NCBI GenBank assembly: GCA_003598085.1
Contig: QZKU01000026.1
Coordinates: 8,320-72,319, forward strand
Direction: 5' to 3'
Length of the DNA stretch: 64,000 nucleotides
Source: Candidatus Abyssobacteria bacterium SURF_5
GTDB taxonomy: Bacteria > Abyssobacteria > SURF-5
Shown: one piece after another, positions 19,231-28,381 of the stretch
Layout: the number at the start of each line of letters is the position of its first letter
How positions within the stretch are numbered: the stretch's first letter is position 1
Made by a program: the position numbers and the translations under genes
The notes under the pieces: generated by a model
What the model saw: only the letters and a program-made list of their open reading frames with translations
The model's database searches: none
What the model was told of the DNA's origin: nothing

Positions 19231-20048
19231 TTTTTGTAAATGAATTTGCGCTTGTAATTGTTGGTTAAGTTAAATTGATTATTCGCTAAAATTAAATGTG
19301 GAAGTTCCTCAAAGGATGATATTGTAAAATGTGGACAAATATCCCTTACCGCCGGCATCCAAAATGGCTGAAAGCCACCAGCGAAATAGATAGTGTAGAA
19401 TCCAGCTTCCTTAGCAGGCGCTATATCTCGATCAAGCTGGTCTCCGACCATGTAATTTGACTGAGATGCAACATCAAATTCTGCAAGGATCTCTTGATAT
19501 ATCCTCACTTCTTTCCTTGCAACTAGGATTTTGTGGATGTAATTAGAAAGCTCATACTTATTCAGTAATAATTTGCACTTATCCCGGTTACCTTCCGTTA
19601 GGATAACCAGAAGCCCACCTCGCTGGTGTAATTTCTTTACGCCCTGACGCACCCCAATCCGTAATGGCGGAATTTCCGATTTCAGTTTTTTAATGAACAG
19701 CATCTCCATTTCGTTAATAAAATCTCGGCCCAGCACATCTGTTCCTGTTCTTACTGCTTCTCTCACCGACACGAGGGGAGAATGTCCCGTCAGAGCTAGG
19801 GCTAGGGCATTTATTAGCAATCGCGCAGGATATTCCAAATTATAATTATGCAGTCGCGCTAAATTTTGATCCATCCTTCTCAGAAACGAAAGCTTATCAT
19901 CCGAGGGAGCAGTAACCTTCAAATGCTTTTCGATCTCGGAAAGCAAAATCAATTGGCTTTTCGCATACACCAAATCAGTATCCCATAATGTATTATCTGC
20001 ATCCAAGACCACTAGCACTTCTCGGTTCCTTTTAGATTTTGCCTTCAT
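19227..20048 (-). CDS. HAD-superfamily hydrolase
   Basis: 273 residues from the preferred start. The four HAD motifs are present: D16-x-D18 in VLDADNTLWD, the ILTEGN motif II, a lysine near VARKEVRIYQEI, and the acidic motif IV VGDQLDRDIAPAKEAG. The cap region between motifs I and II is helical, so it is a phosphatase of the phosphoglycolate or nucleotidase kind with unknown substrate. I chose the ATG at 20048 because AGGG lies seven bases upstream and it does not overlap the previous gene; an ORF start at 20144 would overlap it by 76 bases. The stop overlaps the start of the DpdA-like gene (ATGA), so the two proteins are probably made in step and may act on the same substrate. Confidence 0.8.
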   Translation of the reverse strand: MKAKSKRNREVLVVLDADNTLWDTDLVYAKSQLILLSEIEKHLKVTAPSDDKLSFLRRMDQNLARLHNYNLEYPARLLINALALALTGHSPLVSVREAVRTGTDVLGRDFINEMEMLFIKKLKSEIPPLRIGVRQGVKKLHQRGGLLVILTEGNRDKCKLLLNKYELSNYIHKILVARKEVRIYQEILAEFDVASQSNYMVGDQLDRDIAPAKEAGFYTIYFAGGFQPFWMPAVRDICPHFTISSFEELPHLILANNQFNLTNNYKRKFIYKK

Positions 20049-20068
20049 ATGAACCCTACTTGAAAAAG

Positions 20069-20761
20069 CTACAATGTCTCTGGGAAAACAAACATCAATC
20101 CACAAATGACTATCCACAAAACAAAAACGATTGTACTTAGCCACAACATAAAAACCCCCAGTTGAAGGGTTTGCAGCTTAATTCGAATTTTATAAGCTAT
20201 TAAATAAGCCTCATGAATGTAATGCTTTATATACAGCAATTGAAGTTGATTACTGCAATTGTCGCAAAATGCTGCTGCCCAACCTCTGGGGGTAGCCTCA
20301 ATTATCTTTGGAAAGAACAGGAAGGAGGCTGGATTTTTCAAGTCTGCACTTTTCGGAGGTGAACCTTTCGACCAATCATGAGGTACGTTAAATCGTGGTC
20401 TAACTGACCAAATTATGAAAGAAGCTCCTGAAACTACCAACAGACAGAAGAGACCGAATACGGAATAGAAAAGCCACAATGTCCAACTCCACATTTGATA
20501 ATTCATCAATGACCCATTGTCGTCTTTGGGAAGAAGAGCCACAAAAATTGCTCCTGCGAGAGCGCTTAAGAACGCGGTTGCTGTCAATATCCGGTTGGCC
20601 TTTTCGTCTTCATATTCCGTAAGGTGCTTTACCTCCTCGAAAGAGGTTTTCGCAAAACTTAGCAGAGCACCAAGGTCTTCTCTTGCAGGATCAAGATTCT
20701 TCAGTTCTGAAAATATGGGCTCTGAAATCTTCCGGCTTTCAGAAGGGCTAGCCTTAGCCAT
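20069..20761 (-). CDS. Membrane protein of the inserted module, Pycsar-effector/SLATT-like
   Basis: 230 residues. A soluble helical N-terminus of about 55 residues ends in EYEDEKANRILTATAFLSA, leading directly into a first membrane helix at about 59-77. A second helix lies at about 95-119 and one or two more at about 197-226. An EDEKAN-type motif before the first helix is reminiscent of PycTM and SLATT membrane effectors of cyclic-nucleotide defence systems. No cyclase is present in the module, so that comparison is tentative. It lies between the nuclease and HAD genes, 45 and 20 bases from them. Otherwise unrecognised. Confidence 0.65.
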   Translation of the reverse strand: MAKASPSESRKISEPIFSELKNLDPAREDLGALLSFAKTSFEEVKHLTEYEDEKANRILTATAFLSALAGAIFVALLPKDDNGSLMNYQMWSWTLWLFYSVFGLFCLLVVSGASFIIWSVRPRFNVPHDWSKGSPPKSADLKNPASFLFFPKIIEATPRGWAAAFCDNCSNQLQLLYIKHYIHEAYLIAYKIRIKLQTLQLGVFMLWLSTIVFVLWIVICGLMFVFPETL

Positions 20762-20806
20762 TGATCTCTTTGTCCCTCCCTTGTCTTCCGTTATTCCTTC
20801 TCATTA

Positions 20807-21991
20807 TTATGGGACTGTTGGCTTGGATTGCTTTTGAGCAGGACAAAAATTCTTGAAATCACATGCTGTGCAGGTTCTAATATTCTGATTAGTCTTCCAG
20901 CATTTTCTGATAGCTACTCCAGCAATTTCTGCAAGCACGGAAGCCTCAATTTCTTCAACAGTTTGATCAAATCTGGATAAACTAGCTCCTATCGCACTTT
21001 TATTCACGGGAATAATTCTTATTGAGCGATTTTCTTTGAACGTCCTAGAAAGACTAGGTAAATTGCTGCGTCGGTTCCAGCGTTGGATATTTTCTAGGTC
21101 CTTGCCTGTTGCCATTATATCAGTTTGGCCTTGGTTGATATCGTTCTTAAGTGCTAGCATATCTTCAATTGATAAAGCTAATTCATTTATATATATGAGT
21201 ATACCCGCTATTATTTGCTTTGCGCCCACCTGTTGTGATCGTAGCCAGGAATAGGTGAGAATCTGCCATTCGTGATGTTTCCACGTTTCGTCAACAAAAG
21301 AAGGGCGGCGCATGCCTTTGTAATCGACAATGATTTCATATTCATCAAGGGAAGAAACTTTGAAGTAATGCTGAACATCTGAATGCTGATTCAAATAATG
21401 CAGAAGCAGACTTCCAGATGGAGCATTTACAATGCTAACAGAGCTTATGACATCAATAACGCCCTTCATTCCATAATAATTTGATCTGCTAAGATTGGGA
21501 TGATAACTTGGCATGTCTCGACTGCACTTCAATTTCACTTCTGCCTCGGCAATTATTGGAAACAGATGCATTCCCCATGTGTTTATGGCCATTTCTGCTC
21601 GCTGGCTAGCAATAAGTTTATGTGGATGATTGGCGTCGGGACAAAACCCTGGTGTCGTTGCAGAAGAATCAAATGGACAAAAAAGATTTGGCGGAGGTGG
21701 AAGACCTCTCGCGATCAATCTATCATTAATTTGCGCTTCGACATTACGGATGTCTGATTCCCATAGCCACGGAAATCTTCTCTTTTTTGGCTCGTCACGC
21801 CATTCACGATACGCCTCTTCCATCAATCCATGGATAAATTCACCAAACCACAACTGAACCGGAGTCGATGGTGGGAGGGACCCTTTATTGTAATATCTAT
21901 ACTGAAGGCCGCATGTTAAGAATGCCAACAAGTCACCCGTCAAGCTGTATTCAGGAATACTATACGGTTTTGGTCGTACAGAAAGAAACAT
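20807..21991 (-). CDS. PD-(D/E)XK nuclease with Fe-S-type cysteines (Cas4/AddB-like)
   Basis: 394 residues. The RecB-like nuclease motifs are visible: H54 in GEFIHGLME, D180 in KGVIDVI, D223-x-K225 in IIVDYKG, and Q243-xxx-Y247 in EWQILTYSW. One early cysteine (C27) and a C-terminal C374-xx-C377-x5-C383 set match the four-cysteine 4Fe-4S arrangement of Cas4 and AddB nucleases. It probably resects DNA together with the helicase gene immediately upstream. TAGGAG lies four bases before its ATG and overlaps the helicase stop, so translation is coupled. Part of the AT-rich insert. Confidence 0.82.
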   Translation of the reverse strand: MFLSVRPKPYSIPEYSLTGDLLAFLTCGLQYRYYNKGSLPPSTPVQLWFGEFIHGLMEEAYREWRDEPKKRRFPWLWESDIRNVEAQINDRLIARGLPPPPNLFCPFDSSATTPGFCPDANHPHKLIASQRAEMAINTWGMHLFPIIAEAEVKLKCSRDMPSYHPNLSRSNYYGMKGVIDVISSVSIVNAPSGSLLLHYLNQHSDVQHYFKVSSLDEYEIIVDYKGMRRPSFVDETWKHHEWQILTYSWLRSQQVGAKQIIAGILIYINELALSIEDMLALKNDINQGQTDIMATGKDLENIQRWNRRSNLPSLSRTFKENRSIRIIPVNKSAIGASLSRFDQTVEEIEASVLAEIAGVAIRKCWKTNQNIRTCTACDFKNFCPAQKQSKPTVP

Positions 21992-21997
21992 TTGCTC

Positions 21998-24346
21998 CTA
22001 CCTCAAATGTGTCAGGTTTTGTAGTCCCCTGCCCCAATGCCAGGTATTACCTCTATCCCATCCGGTGCCGATATTGCGGATTCTATTTTTGACGGCATTC
22101 AGCCCAACTAGCAAGAGGACATCCTGAGCTCTACTGAAGGCAACAAAGTAATGTCTAATAAGATCGTCAAATGCTCTATCAAGGGATGAACGTGTTGACG
22201 TTCCCAAGGGAGAAAACTGCCTCAATTCATCTTCAATCTTACATGTTTTGCCGCCATCTCTTGGGAATCTCTTAAAAGCCTGTCGCCAGTGATTTATCCT
22301 AAAATCACTTCCTACATCTACAATTACAAATGGGAATTCCAGTCCTTTTGCCTGATGAATTGACATGATATTAACTCTGTCGCTAGGAAGCGTATCAAGT
22401 AGGTCCTCATTGACTTCTATGGCTCCGCTGGCTAATGGAACAAAGATGTTCCAAAGCGCCTCTTTAACAAAAGCGTGCTCTAGACGGATATCGGCCTTAT
22501 TTGGGTCGAATAGGATTTCTGCTCCGAAGCTTCCAAACAAACCACTCTGATTGATGGATCTAGTTATAGCTTCAAGATAAACCAATCCTTCTATGTCGTC
22601 TTGCATGCTAGGTATCCAAGTCACAAGCTTATAAACTAGATCATTCAGTGGGACTCTCTCCTTTTTCTGAATTCTTCTCCCCAGAGGAATTCGAGATTGC
22701 CAAGATTGAACGAACTGTTGAAGATGTTCCTTGTTTGCGAGGTGGTTATTATTGACATAACCCATGGCATGGTCACGCCACGAGTTGAATGTGTTGGCCG
22801 CTGTCGTCGGCAGATTTGTTAAACTCTTTTGAACGGAACTCCATGGATCAACACATTCCAGAATTAGACCACAAAGCACTTGCACTTCTGGAATTTGTTG
22901 AAGGGGACATCCGCGTGGATTAAAAACTTCAATTCGGGGCGATGCTTCATGTAGTTCAGTTCGTAGGAGAAAGGGAAGTCGCGGTCTATCAGAGTAATCA
23001 AATTCTTGCGGAGAAGAACATAACAAGGCAATATCACCGAGAGAGCCATCTTTGTTCAGCTTAATCGTAGCTGCCTGTCCTTTTTGGGGGATCCGCAGAC
23101 CTTGTCCTCTCGACACTTCTTCAATGAGTACAGCCAAATCATGAGCTAACGATCCGACGTCGTCTCTAAACATACCTAGAATTGGACATTCTTGTGGTTC
23201 TGGAATTTGCCGTACGTGTTTAATTTTAGGTTTAGAGTTTACGCGAGCTTTCTGAAATTGCTGATCCAAGCCAATGAAGTTATTTATAAATTCTACGATA
23301 GTCGGAGTCGACCGATAATTTAAAGAAAGATATTTTGGAACTGGTTTGAGATTTAAACATTTGGCCATTCTCTTTTCGAACGACCGAAATAATTCTACTG
23401 TTGCACCGCGAAAGCGGTAAAGCGATTGATCGTCATCTCCGACAACAGTAATGCTTCCCTTGTTAATTAAGGCAGCACGTGTCAATTCAAAGTATATCTT
23501 CTCTTGAAGTAGGTTTGTGTCCTGATATTCATCTATTAGGACGAACTTTATATTTTGAAGAAAGGAGTTTAACTTTTGGGAAAGAATTTGTTGAAAAAAC
23601 TCTGCTTCTAATTTTGCAAAATCGTACAAAAGCTTCTTCTGTAATTCTTGATTATATGCAGTGATGGCATCACACGCAATTTGTGCTCCCAAATGCTGAG
23701 CCTTCCGTTGGAATGCAGAAATATCTATTTGGTCATGAAAGAAACGGTCTTTAATTTCTCTTAAAGTAGAACTTAACTCAGGAACATTTAACCCGAAGGT
23801 TCCACCTCTTAAAGAAGCAACATAATTCAGCAGATTTGGGTCCTTGTATCTGCCATTGGAAAAAAGGCCAGTCCGCATCATCAAGGCATTTGAAACAAAA
23901 TCTTGGACTACGATTGGCGCAGGAGCACCAGGAGCGCGATAATTTCCTAAAGTCTCTTCAGCTATGCTGTCCAGAGTTCCTGTAATAATCCTGTTGAAAT
24001 CTAGTGACTTCAACCTTGATCTTAACTTCTCGTATGATGAATCCTTTAGGAAAGCAGCACGAAGTTGGTCTCCCCATCCTAGAATCCTTGACCTAAGTTC
24101 AGCGGCAGCTTTACGGGTAAAGGTGGTAACCAATACATTCGAGGGGTCCATTTCATCAAGATATATTAACTTCAGCACTCTAAGTGTAATGACAGTTGTC
24201 TTACCACTGCCCGGTCCCGCGATAAGATAAAGCGAGGAACCTTGAGCAGCCTTAATCGCTTCATATTGGCTAAGATTTTTTTCTTTTCGTATGTCTCTCT
24301 GAATGAAGGTCAATACGGCTTTTTCAAAATCGGGCCAACTAATCAT
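21998..24346 (-). CDS. UvrD/Rep-family superfamily 1 helicase
   Basis: 782 residues. SF1 helicase motifs in order: Walker A GPGSGKTT at 44-51, Ia VTTFTRKAAAELRSRI from 73, Walker B IDEYQDT at 271-277, VVGDDDQSLYRFRG at 301-314, LSLNYRS around 340-346, the IHQAKGLEFPFVIV motif V near 685 and the FVAFSRAQD motif VI near 750. It lacks a fused nuclease domain; the separate PD-(D/E)XK gene six bases downstream probably supplies it, like a split AddA/AddB or RecB. First gene of the insert, starting only 19 bases after the purL stop, so it is probably transcribed from the purine promoter. No good Shine-Dalgarno is seen. Confidence 0.88.
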   Translation of the reverse strand: MISWPDFEKAVLTFIQRDIRKEKNLSQYEAIKAAQGSSLYLIAGPGSGKTTVITLRVLKLIYLDEMDPSNVLVTTFTRKAAAELRSRILGWGDQLRAAFLKDSSYEKLRSRLKSLDFNRIITGTLDSIAEETLGNYRAPGAPAPIVVQDFVSNALMMRTGLFSNGRYKDPNLLNYVASLRGGTFGLNVPELSSTLREIKDRFFHDQIDISAFQRKAQHLGAQIACDAITAYNQELQKKLLYDFAKLEAEFFQQILSQKLNSFLQNIKFVLIDEYQDTNLLQEKIYFELTRAALINKGSITVVGDDDQSLYRFRGATVELFRSFEKRMAKCLNLKPVPKYLSLNYRSTPTIVEFINNFIGLDQQFQKARVNSKPKIKHVRQIPEPQECPILGMFRDDVGSLAHDLAVLIEEVSRGQGLRIPQKGQAATIKLNKDGSLGDIALLCSSPQEFDYSDRPRLPFLLRTELHEASPRIEVFNPRGCPLQQIPEVQVLCGLILECVDPWSSVQKSLTNLPTTAANTFNSWRDHAMGYVNNNHLANKEHLQQFVQSWQSRIPLGRRIQKKERVPLNDLVYKLVTWIPSMQDDIEGLVYLEAITRSINQSGLFGSFGAEILFDPNKADIRLEHAFVKEALWNIFVPLASGAIEVNEDLLDTLPSDRVNIMSIHQAKGLEFPFVIVDVGSDFRINHWRQAFKRFPRDGGKTCKIEDELRQFSPLGTSTRSSLDRAFDDLIRHYFVAFSRAQDVLLLVGLNAVKNRIRNIGTGWDRGNTWHWGRGLQNLTHLR

Positions 24347-24365
24347 AGATGCACTTTTTACAACC

Positions 24366-27338
24366 TCACCAGTTCAGCGGCTGCTGCCATGCCCGCTTCA
24401 ATTGGAATATATCGGCTGAAAGGATCTTTTGTCTGCCATTTTTCAAGACCAGGAGTGGAGATCGTGTTACTTTTCCCGCTCTGGCAAATGGGACTCCATC
24501 CATCATTTGTTCAAACTCTTTCGCTTTTCGAGGAGGAACAGTTATCACGAACCGGCTCTGGGACTCGGAGAATAGCAGGTAATCGGCGCGCAGAGGTTCA
24601 GGCTGCGGAACGGCGGACAGATCGGCCGTGATGCCGAATCCGCCGGCAAAGGCGCTTTCCGCAAGCGCGACTCCGAGACCGCCGTCGGAGCAGTCGTGGC
24701 ACGAGGCGATCAGGCGGCGATCGATCGCATCCGATACTCTTGAATAAATCTGTCTTGCAAGCTGAGAATTCACCCGCGGTACTGAATTCCCGATGAACCC
24801 GTGGTGCGCGAAGTATTCGCTGCCGCCCAGTTCATTCTTCGTCACGCCGACCACGTATACGAGGTGGCTTGGCCGCTTCACGTCCATCGAAACGACTTTG
24901 CGCACGTCCTCGATCCGCCCGAGCACCGAGAACAGGAGCGTGGGCGGCACCGATATCTTGATGTCGCCGATCATGTAATCGTTCTTCATGCTGTCCTTGC
25001 CCGAGATGCAGGGAACATCGTACGCCGTACAATAGTCGTAAAGCGCCATGTTCGAACGGACAAGCTGCGCGAGTTTGTAGTACCCGTCGGGCGTCTTCTC
25101 CGATTGCACAGGATCGGGCCAGCAGAAGTTGTCGAGTCCGGCCAGATACCCAAGCCGGCCGCCGACAGAAATCGCATTTCTCACCGCCTCGTCGATAGCG
25201 CAGGCGGTCATGTGATATGTGTCGAGGTCGCTGTAGCGCGGGCAGATGCCGCTCGCAACGACCACGCCTTCATATGAATCATACAGAGGCTTCAGGACGG
25301 CTGCATCGCCGGGCCCGTCATTGGAGCTGCCGATAAACGGCTTGAGCGCGCTCAAGCCCTGGACCTCATGATCGTATTGCCGTACAAACGACTCTTTGCT
25401 GCACACGTTCAGCCGCGCCAGCATCTGCTCCAGCAAACGGTTGTAGTCCTGCGGCTCGGGAAGGTCCGGCTCTTCGTGCTTCGGCGCCTTCCAGCGCGCC
25501 TGCAAATTCATTCTCGGCACGCCCTCATGCAGGAAATCCATGTCGAGGTGAGCAACCACCTTACTTTCGTACAGAACCTCAAATTTGCCGGAATCGGCAA
25601 ATGTTCCAAGCACCGTCGCTTCGACGTCGCGCCTCCTGGCCAGTTCGAGAAAGCGATCGATCTTTTCGGGATCAACCGCGAGCGTCATTCGCTCCTGCGC
25701 TTCCGATAGCAGGATTTCCCACGGCTGCAGGCCCTTATATTTCAAGGGCGCCTTCTCAAGTTCGATCCGGCATCCGTTGGAGAAGCGCGCCATTTCGCCG
25801 ACCGACGACGAAAGGCCGCCGGCGCCGTTGTCCGTGATCGCGCGGTACAATCCCAGATCGCGGGCCTCAAGCAGGAAATCGGTCATCTTCTTCTGCGTGA
25901 TCGCGTCGCCGATCTGAACCGCCGACGTCGGCGACTCGCTGTGAAGTTCTTCGGATGAAAAGGTGGCGCCGTGAATGCCGTCCTTGCCGATCCGACCGCC
26001 GGTCATCACGATCAGGTCGCCCGGCAAAGCGGTCTTTTCATGCGCCGGCTCGCCGAGTATCTCCTTCGGCATGAGCCCGCCTGTCCCGCAGAACACGAGC
26101 GGCTTGCCCGCGTAACGGTCGTCAAAGAGGATGCTGCCGTTGACATCCGGAATCCCGCTCTGGTTTGCGCCGTCGCGCACGCCACGGTGCACGCCCTTGA
26201 AGATGCGCTTCGGATGGAGCAGGCGGGGCGGGAGAGGCTTGTCATAATCCGGTGGAGCGAAACAGAACGTGTCCACATTGAAAATCAGACGACACCCCTT
26301 GCCGGTGCCGAAAGGATCACGGTTGACGCCGACGATGCCGGTTACCGCGCCGCCGTATGGATCGAGAGCTGACGGGCTGTTGTGCGTTTCCACCTTCATG
26401 ACCAGGTTCCACCTGTCATTGAAGCGGATGACTCCGGCATTGTCGTGGAAAACCGATACCAGCCACGGAACCCGCTTGGAAATCTCGTCGGTCGAACGTC
26501 TGATATACGTCTTGAACAGGCCGTTGATTTGGCGCCGGCCCTGTTCGTCCTCATAATCGATGAAGGCGTTGAATATCTTGTGCTTGCAATGTTCCGACCA
26601 CGTCTGCGCAATGCATTCCAGTTCGACGTCTGTCGGCTGATTCGAAAGTCCGTACCTGCTGCGATCGCGAATCGCGTTTTCGCTGCGAAAATAATTGCGG
26701 ATCACCCGCATCTCATCGAGACTGAGCGAAAGGATCCCCTCGCGGCTGATGCGTATCAGCTCCTGGTCGGACACAGCAAGATCGAAAGCCTTGACATGGA
26801 CTGGCTGCGGTGTCCCTGCCAACGGAAGCGGGAGTGAGATGCCGCCGGAACGGCGGAATTCATCGGCGTCGGCGATGCGCCACTGTTCGATCAGGCCGTT
26901 GGCCAGCAGCCCGCCGGCGATTCTCTCAACCTGAGCCCGCTCCAGGCGGCCCCGCAAAACATATTGTTTGGCGGTGAAGACGGTGCTCCCGTCCGCGCGC
27001 TCTCCAAAGATATCGATCATCGCCTCGCGCGAAGTCTTGCCTACATTATCGGTGACTCCGGGTTTGAAGCCGATTTCGATGACCCACGAGAAATCAGAGG
27101 CCAGAGGCTGGTCGAGCGTGGACACATCGATGACGGGATCGGCGAACAGGTGCGTGCGAAGCATGTCGGCGTCGTCGCATCTCAGGCTGGTCAACAGCGT
27201 GTATACCCGTATTAGCCGCGCGTCGTCGACGGCGATATGCAGGTCTTCCACGATATTTTTTCGAATGGCGTCGCCCGCGGCATCGAATTGATCGCGCCGC
27301 AGCCCGACTTCTATTCTGTAGGTATTAAGATCAATCAC
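24366..27338 (-). CDS. purL: FGAM synthase large subunit, PurS-PurL fusion
   Basis: 990 residues from the preferred GTG. The first 170 residues carry two PurS-like repeats; the second contains GFKPGVTDNVG and ends LANGLIEQWRI. They are followed by the two-lobed PurL synthetase: SEHCKHKIFNAF, the THNSPSALDPYGGAVTG ATP site, a second half with AISVGGR and SGKDSMKNDY. It makes FGAM from FGAR with ammonia from PurQ. The GTG at 27338 follows the purM stop directly; a TTG at 27395 would overlap purM by 55 bases. It is cut off from its usual partner purQ by the inserted module, and its last 200 bases are somewhat AT-richer than the rest. Confidence 0.93.
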   Translation of the reverse strand: MIDLNTYRIEVGLRRDQFDAAGDAIRKNIVEDLHIAVDDARLIRVYTLLTSLRCDDADMLRTHLFADPVIDVSTLDQPLASDFSWVIEIGFKPGVTDNVGKTSREAMIDIFGERADGSTVFTAKQYVLRGRLERAQVERIAGGLLANGLIEQWRIADADEFRRSGGISLPLPLAGTPQPVHVKAFDLAVSDQELIRISREGILSLSLDEMRVIRNYFRSENAIRDRSRYGLSNQPTDVELECIAQTWSEHCKHKIFNAFIDYEDEQGRRQINGLFKTYIRRSTDEISKRVPWLVSVFHDNAGVIRFNDRWNLVMKVETHNSPSALDPYGGAVTGIVGVNRDPFGTGKGCRLIFNVDTFCFAPPDYDKPLPPRLLHPKRIFKGVHRGVRDGANQSGIPDVNGSILFDDRYAGKPLVFCGTGGLMPKEILGEPAHEKTALPGDLIVMTGGRIGKDGIHGATFSSEELHSESPTSAVQIGDAITQKKMTDFLLEARDLGLYRAITDNGAGGLSSSVGEMARFSNGCRIELEKAPLKYKGLQPWEILLSEAQERMTLAVDPEKIDRFLELARRRDVEATVLGTFADSGKFEVLYESKVVAHLDMDFLHEGVPRMNLQARWKAPKHEEPDLPEPQDYNRLLEQMLARLNVCSKESFVRQYDHEVQGLSALKPFIGSSNDGPGDAAVLKPLYDSYEGVVVASGICPRYSDLDTYHMTACAIDEAVRNAISVGGRLGYLAGLDNFCWPDPVQSEKTPDGYYKLAQLVRSNMALYDYCTAYDVPCISGKDSMKNDYMIGDIKISVPPTLLFSVLGRIEDVRKVVSMDVKRPSHLVYVVGVTKNELGGSEYFAHHGFIGNSVPRVNSQLARQIYSRVSDAIDRRLIASCHDCSDGGLGVALAESAFAGGFGITADLSAVPQPEPLRADYLLFSESQSRFVITVPPRKAKEFEQMMDGVPFARAGKVTRSPLLVLKNGRQKILSADIFQLKRAWQQPLNW

Positions 27339-27340
27339 GG

Positions 27341-28381
27341 TTACCGCCGGTACTTTACCTTCCCTGTCCCCGAAACTATTCGCCCGATAGTCCAAACGGT
27401 CTCGCCTTGTGCGTCCAGATATGAAAGCGTTTCTTCCTCGTCGGCGGGCGATACAATAACGACCATGCCGACGCCCATGTTGAACGTGCGCAGCATTTCG
27501 CCCTCATCGATATCGCCTTCCTGCTGGATGAATTGAAATATCGAGAGCGGCCTCAACGATGCCATATTTATTTCCGCATCGACCGCCTTCGGCAGCACCC
27601 GAGGCACATTATCGGTCAATCCGCCGCCGGTGATATGCGCCATCCCTCGAATCAGATTCTTATCGAGAAGCCCGCGCACCGCCCGCGCATAACAGCGGTG
27701 GGGCTCGAGCAACTCGTCCGCCAGCGTCTTCCCGAGCGCATCCACTCTTTGATCCAGTCGATACCTTCCCGAATCCACCAGCAGCTTGCGCACCAGCGAA
27801 TATCCGTTGGTATGGAGGCCCGAAGACTGCACTGCAACTATCACGTCGTCCTTTCGGATGGCTGAGCCGTCAATGATCTTATGCTTATCGACAACCCCAA
27901 TGATCGTTCCGGCCAGGTCATACTCGCCCGGCTGGTAAAAATCGGGCATCTCGGCTGTCTCGCCGCCGATCAGCGAACATCCCGCCGCCCGGCAGCCTTC
28001 CGCCAACCCTGAGATCACCTGCTCGGCAATATCGACATCGAGCTTGCCCATCGCGAGGTAATCCAGGAAAAATAAGGCCTCCGCCCCCTGCATCAAAATG
28101 TCGTTCACGCAATGAGAAACCAGATCGATTCCGACAGTATTATGCCGGCCGGTCACAAATGCGATCTTCAGCTTTGTGCCGACTCCGTCAACACTCGAAA
28201 CAAGAATGGGCTCCCGATAGCGCGCGCTGTCAAACCGGAACAGGCCGCCGAACAATCCGATATCCTGCACCACGTTCGCGGAAAACGTCGAGCGCGCAAG
28301 CGGAACGATACGCCGCTTCAGCGAGCTTGCGGCTTCGATGTCGACTCCGGCTTGCTTATAGGTGAACGGTTCTTGTGTCAT
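27341..28381 (-). CDS. purM: Phosphoribosylformylglycinamidine cyclo-ligase (AIR synthase)
   Basis: 346 residues, normal length. Family motifs: DGVGTKLKIA, LDYLAMGKLD, GGETAEMPDFY, and ITGGGLTDNVPR. ATP-dependent ring closure of FGAM to AIR. The ATG overlaps the purF stop by four bases (ATGA), so it is coupled to purF. Confidence 0.96.
   Translation of the reverse strand: MTQEPFTYKQAGVDIEAASSLKRRIVPLARSTFSANVVQDIGLFGGLFRFDSARYREPILVSSVDGVGTKLKIAFVTGRHNTVGIDLVSHCVNDILMQGAEALFFLDYLAMGKLDVDIAEQVISGLAEGCRAAGCSLIGGETAEMPDFYQPGEYDLAGTIIGVVDKHKIIDGSAIRKDDVIVAVQSSGLHTNGYSLVRKLLVDSGRYRLDQRVDALGKTLADELLEPHRCYARAVRGLLDKNLIRGMAHITGGGLTDNVPRVLPKAVDAEINMASLRPLSIFQFIQQEGDIDEGEMLRTFNMGVGMVVIVSPADEEETLSYLDAQGETVWTIGRIVSGTGKVKYRR

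Larger units (their letters stand above)
17494..24346 (-). other. AT-rich five-gene insert between purL and purQ
   Basis: Five same-strand genes (helicase, nuclease, membrane protein, HAD, DpdA-like) interrupt an otherwise continuous purine operon. Base composition changes sharply: in sample lines, 22321-22380 has 21 G+C of 60 and 25621-25680 has 36 of 60. Spacing inside is tight (6, 45, 20 and -4 bases), so the module moves as one unit. No integrase, transposase, tRNA or flanking direct repeat was seen. Confidence 0.75.

Noticed and set aside
20069-20761. Complete Pycsar or CBASS system
   Set aside because: No cyclase gene lies near; only the membrane protein resembles an effector.
17494-24346. 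Canonical dpd cluster
   Set aside because: Only a DpdA-like gene is present; DpdB, DpdC and the other dpd genes are missing and the other four families differ.
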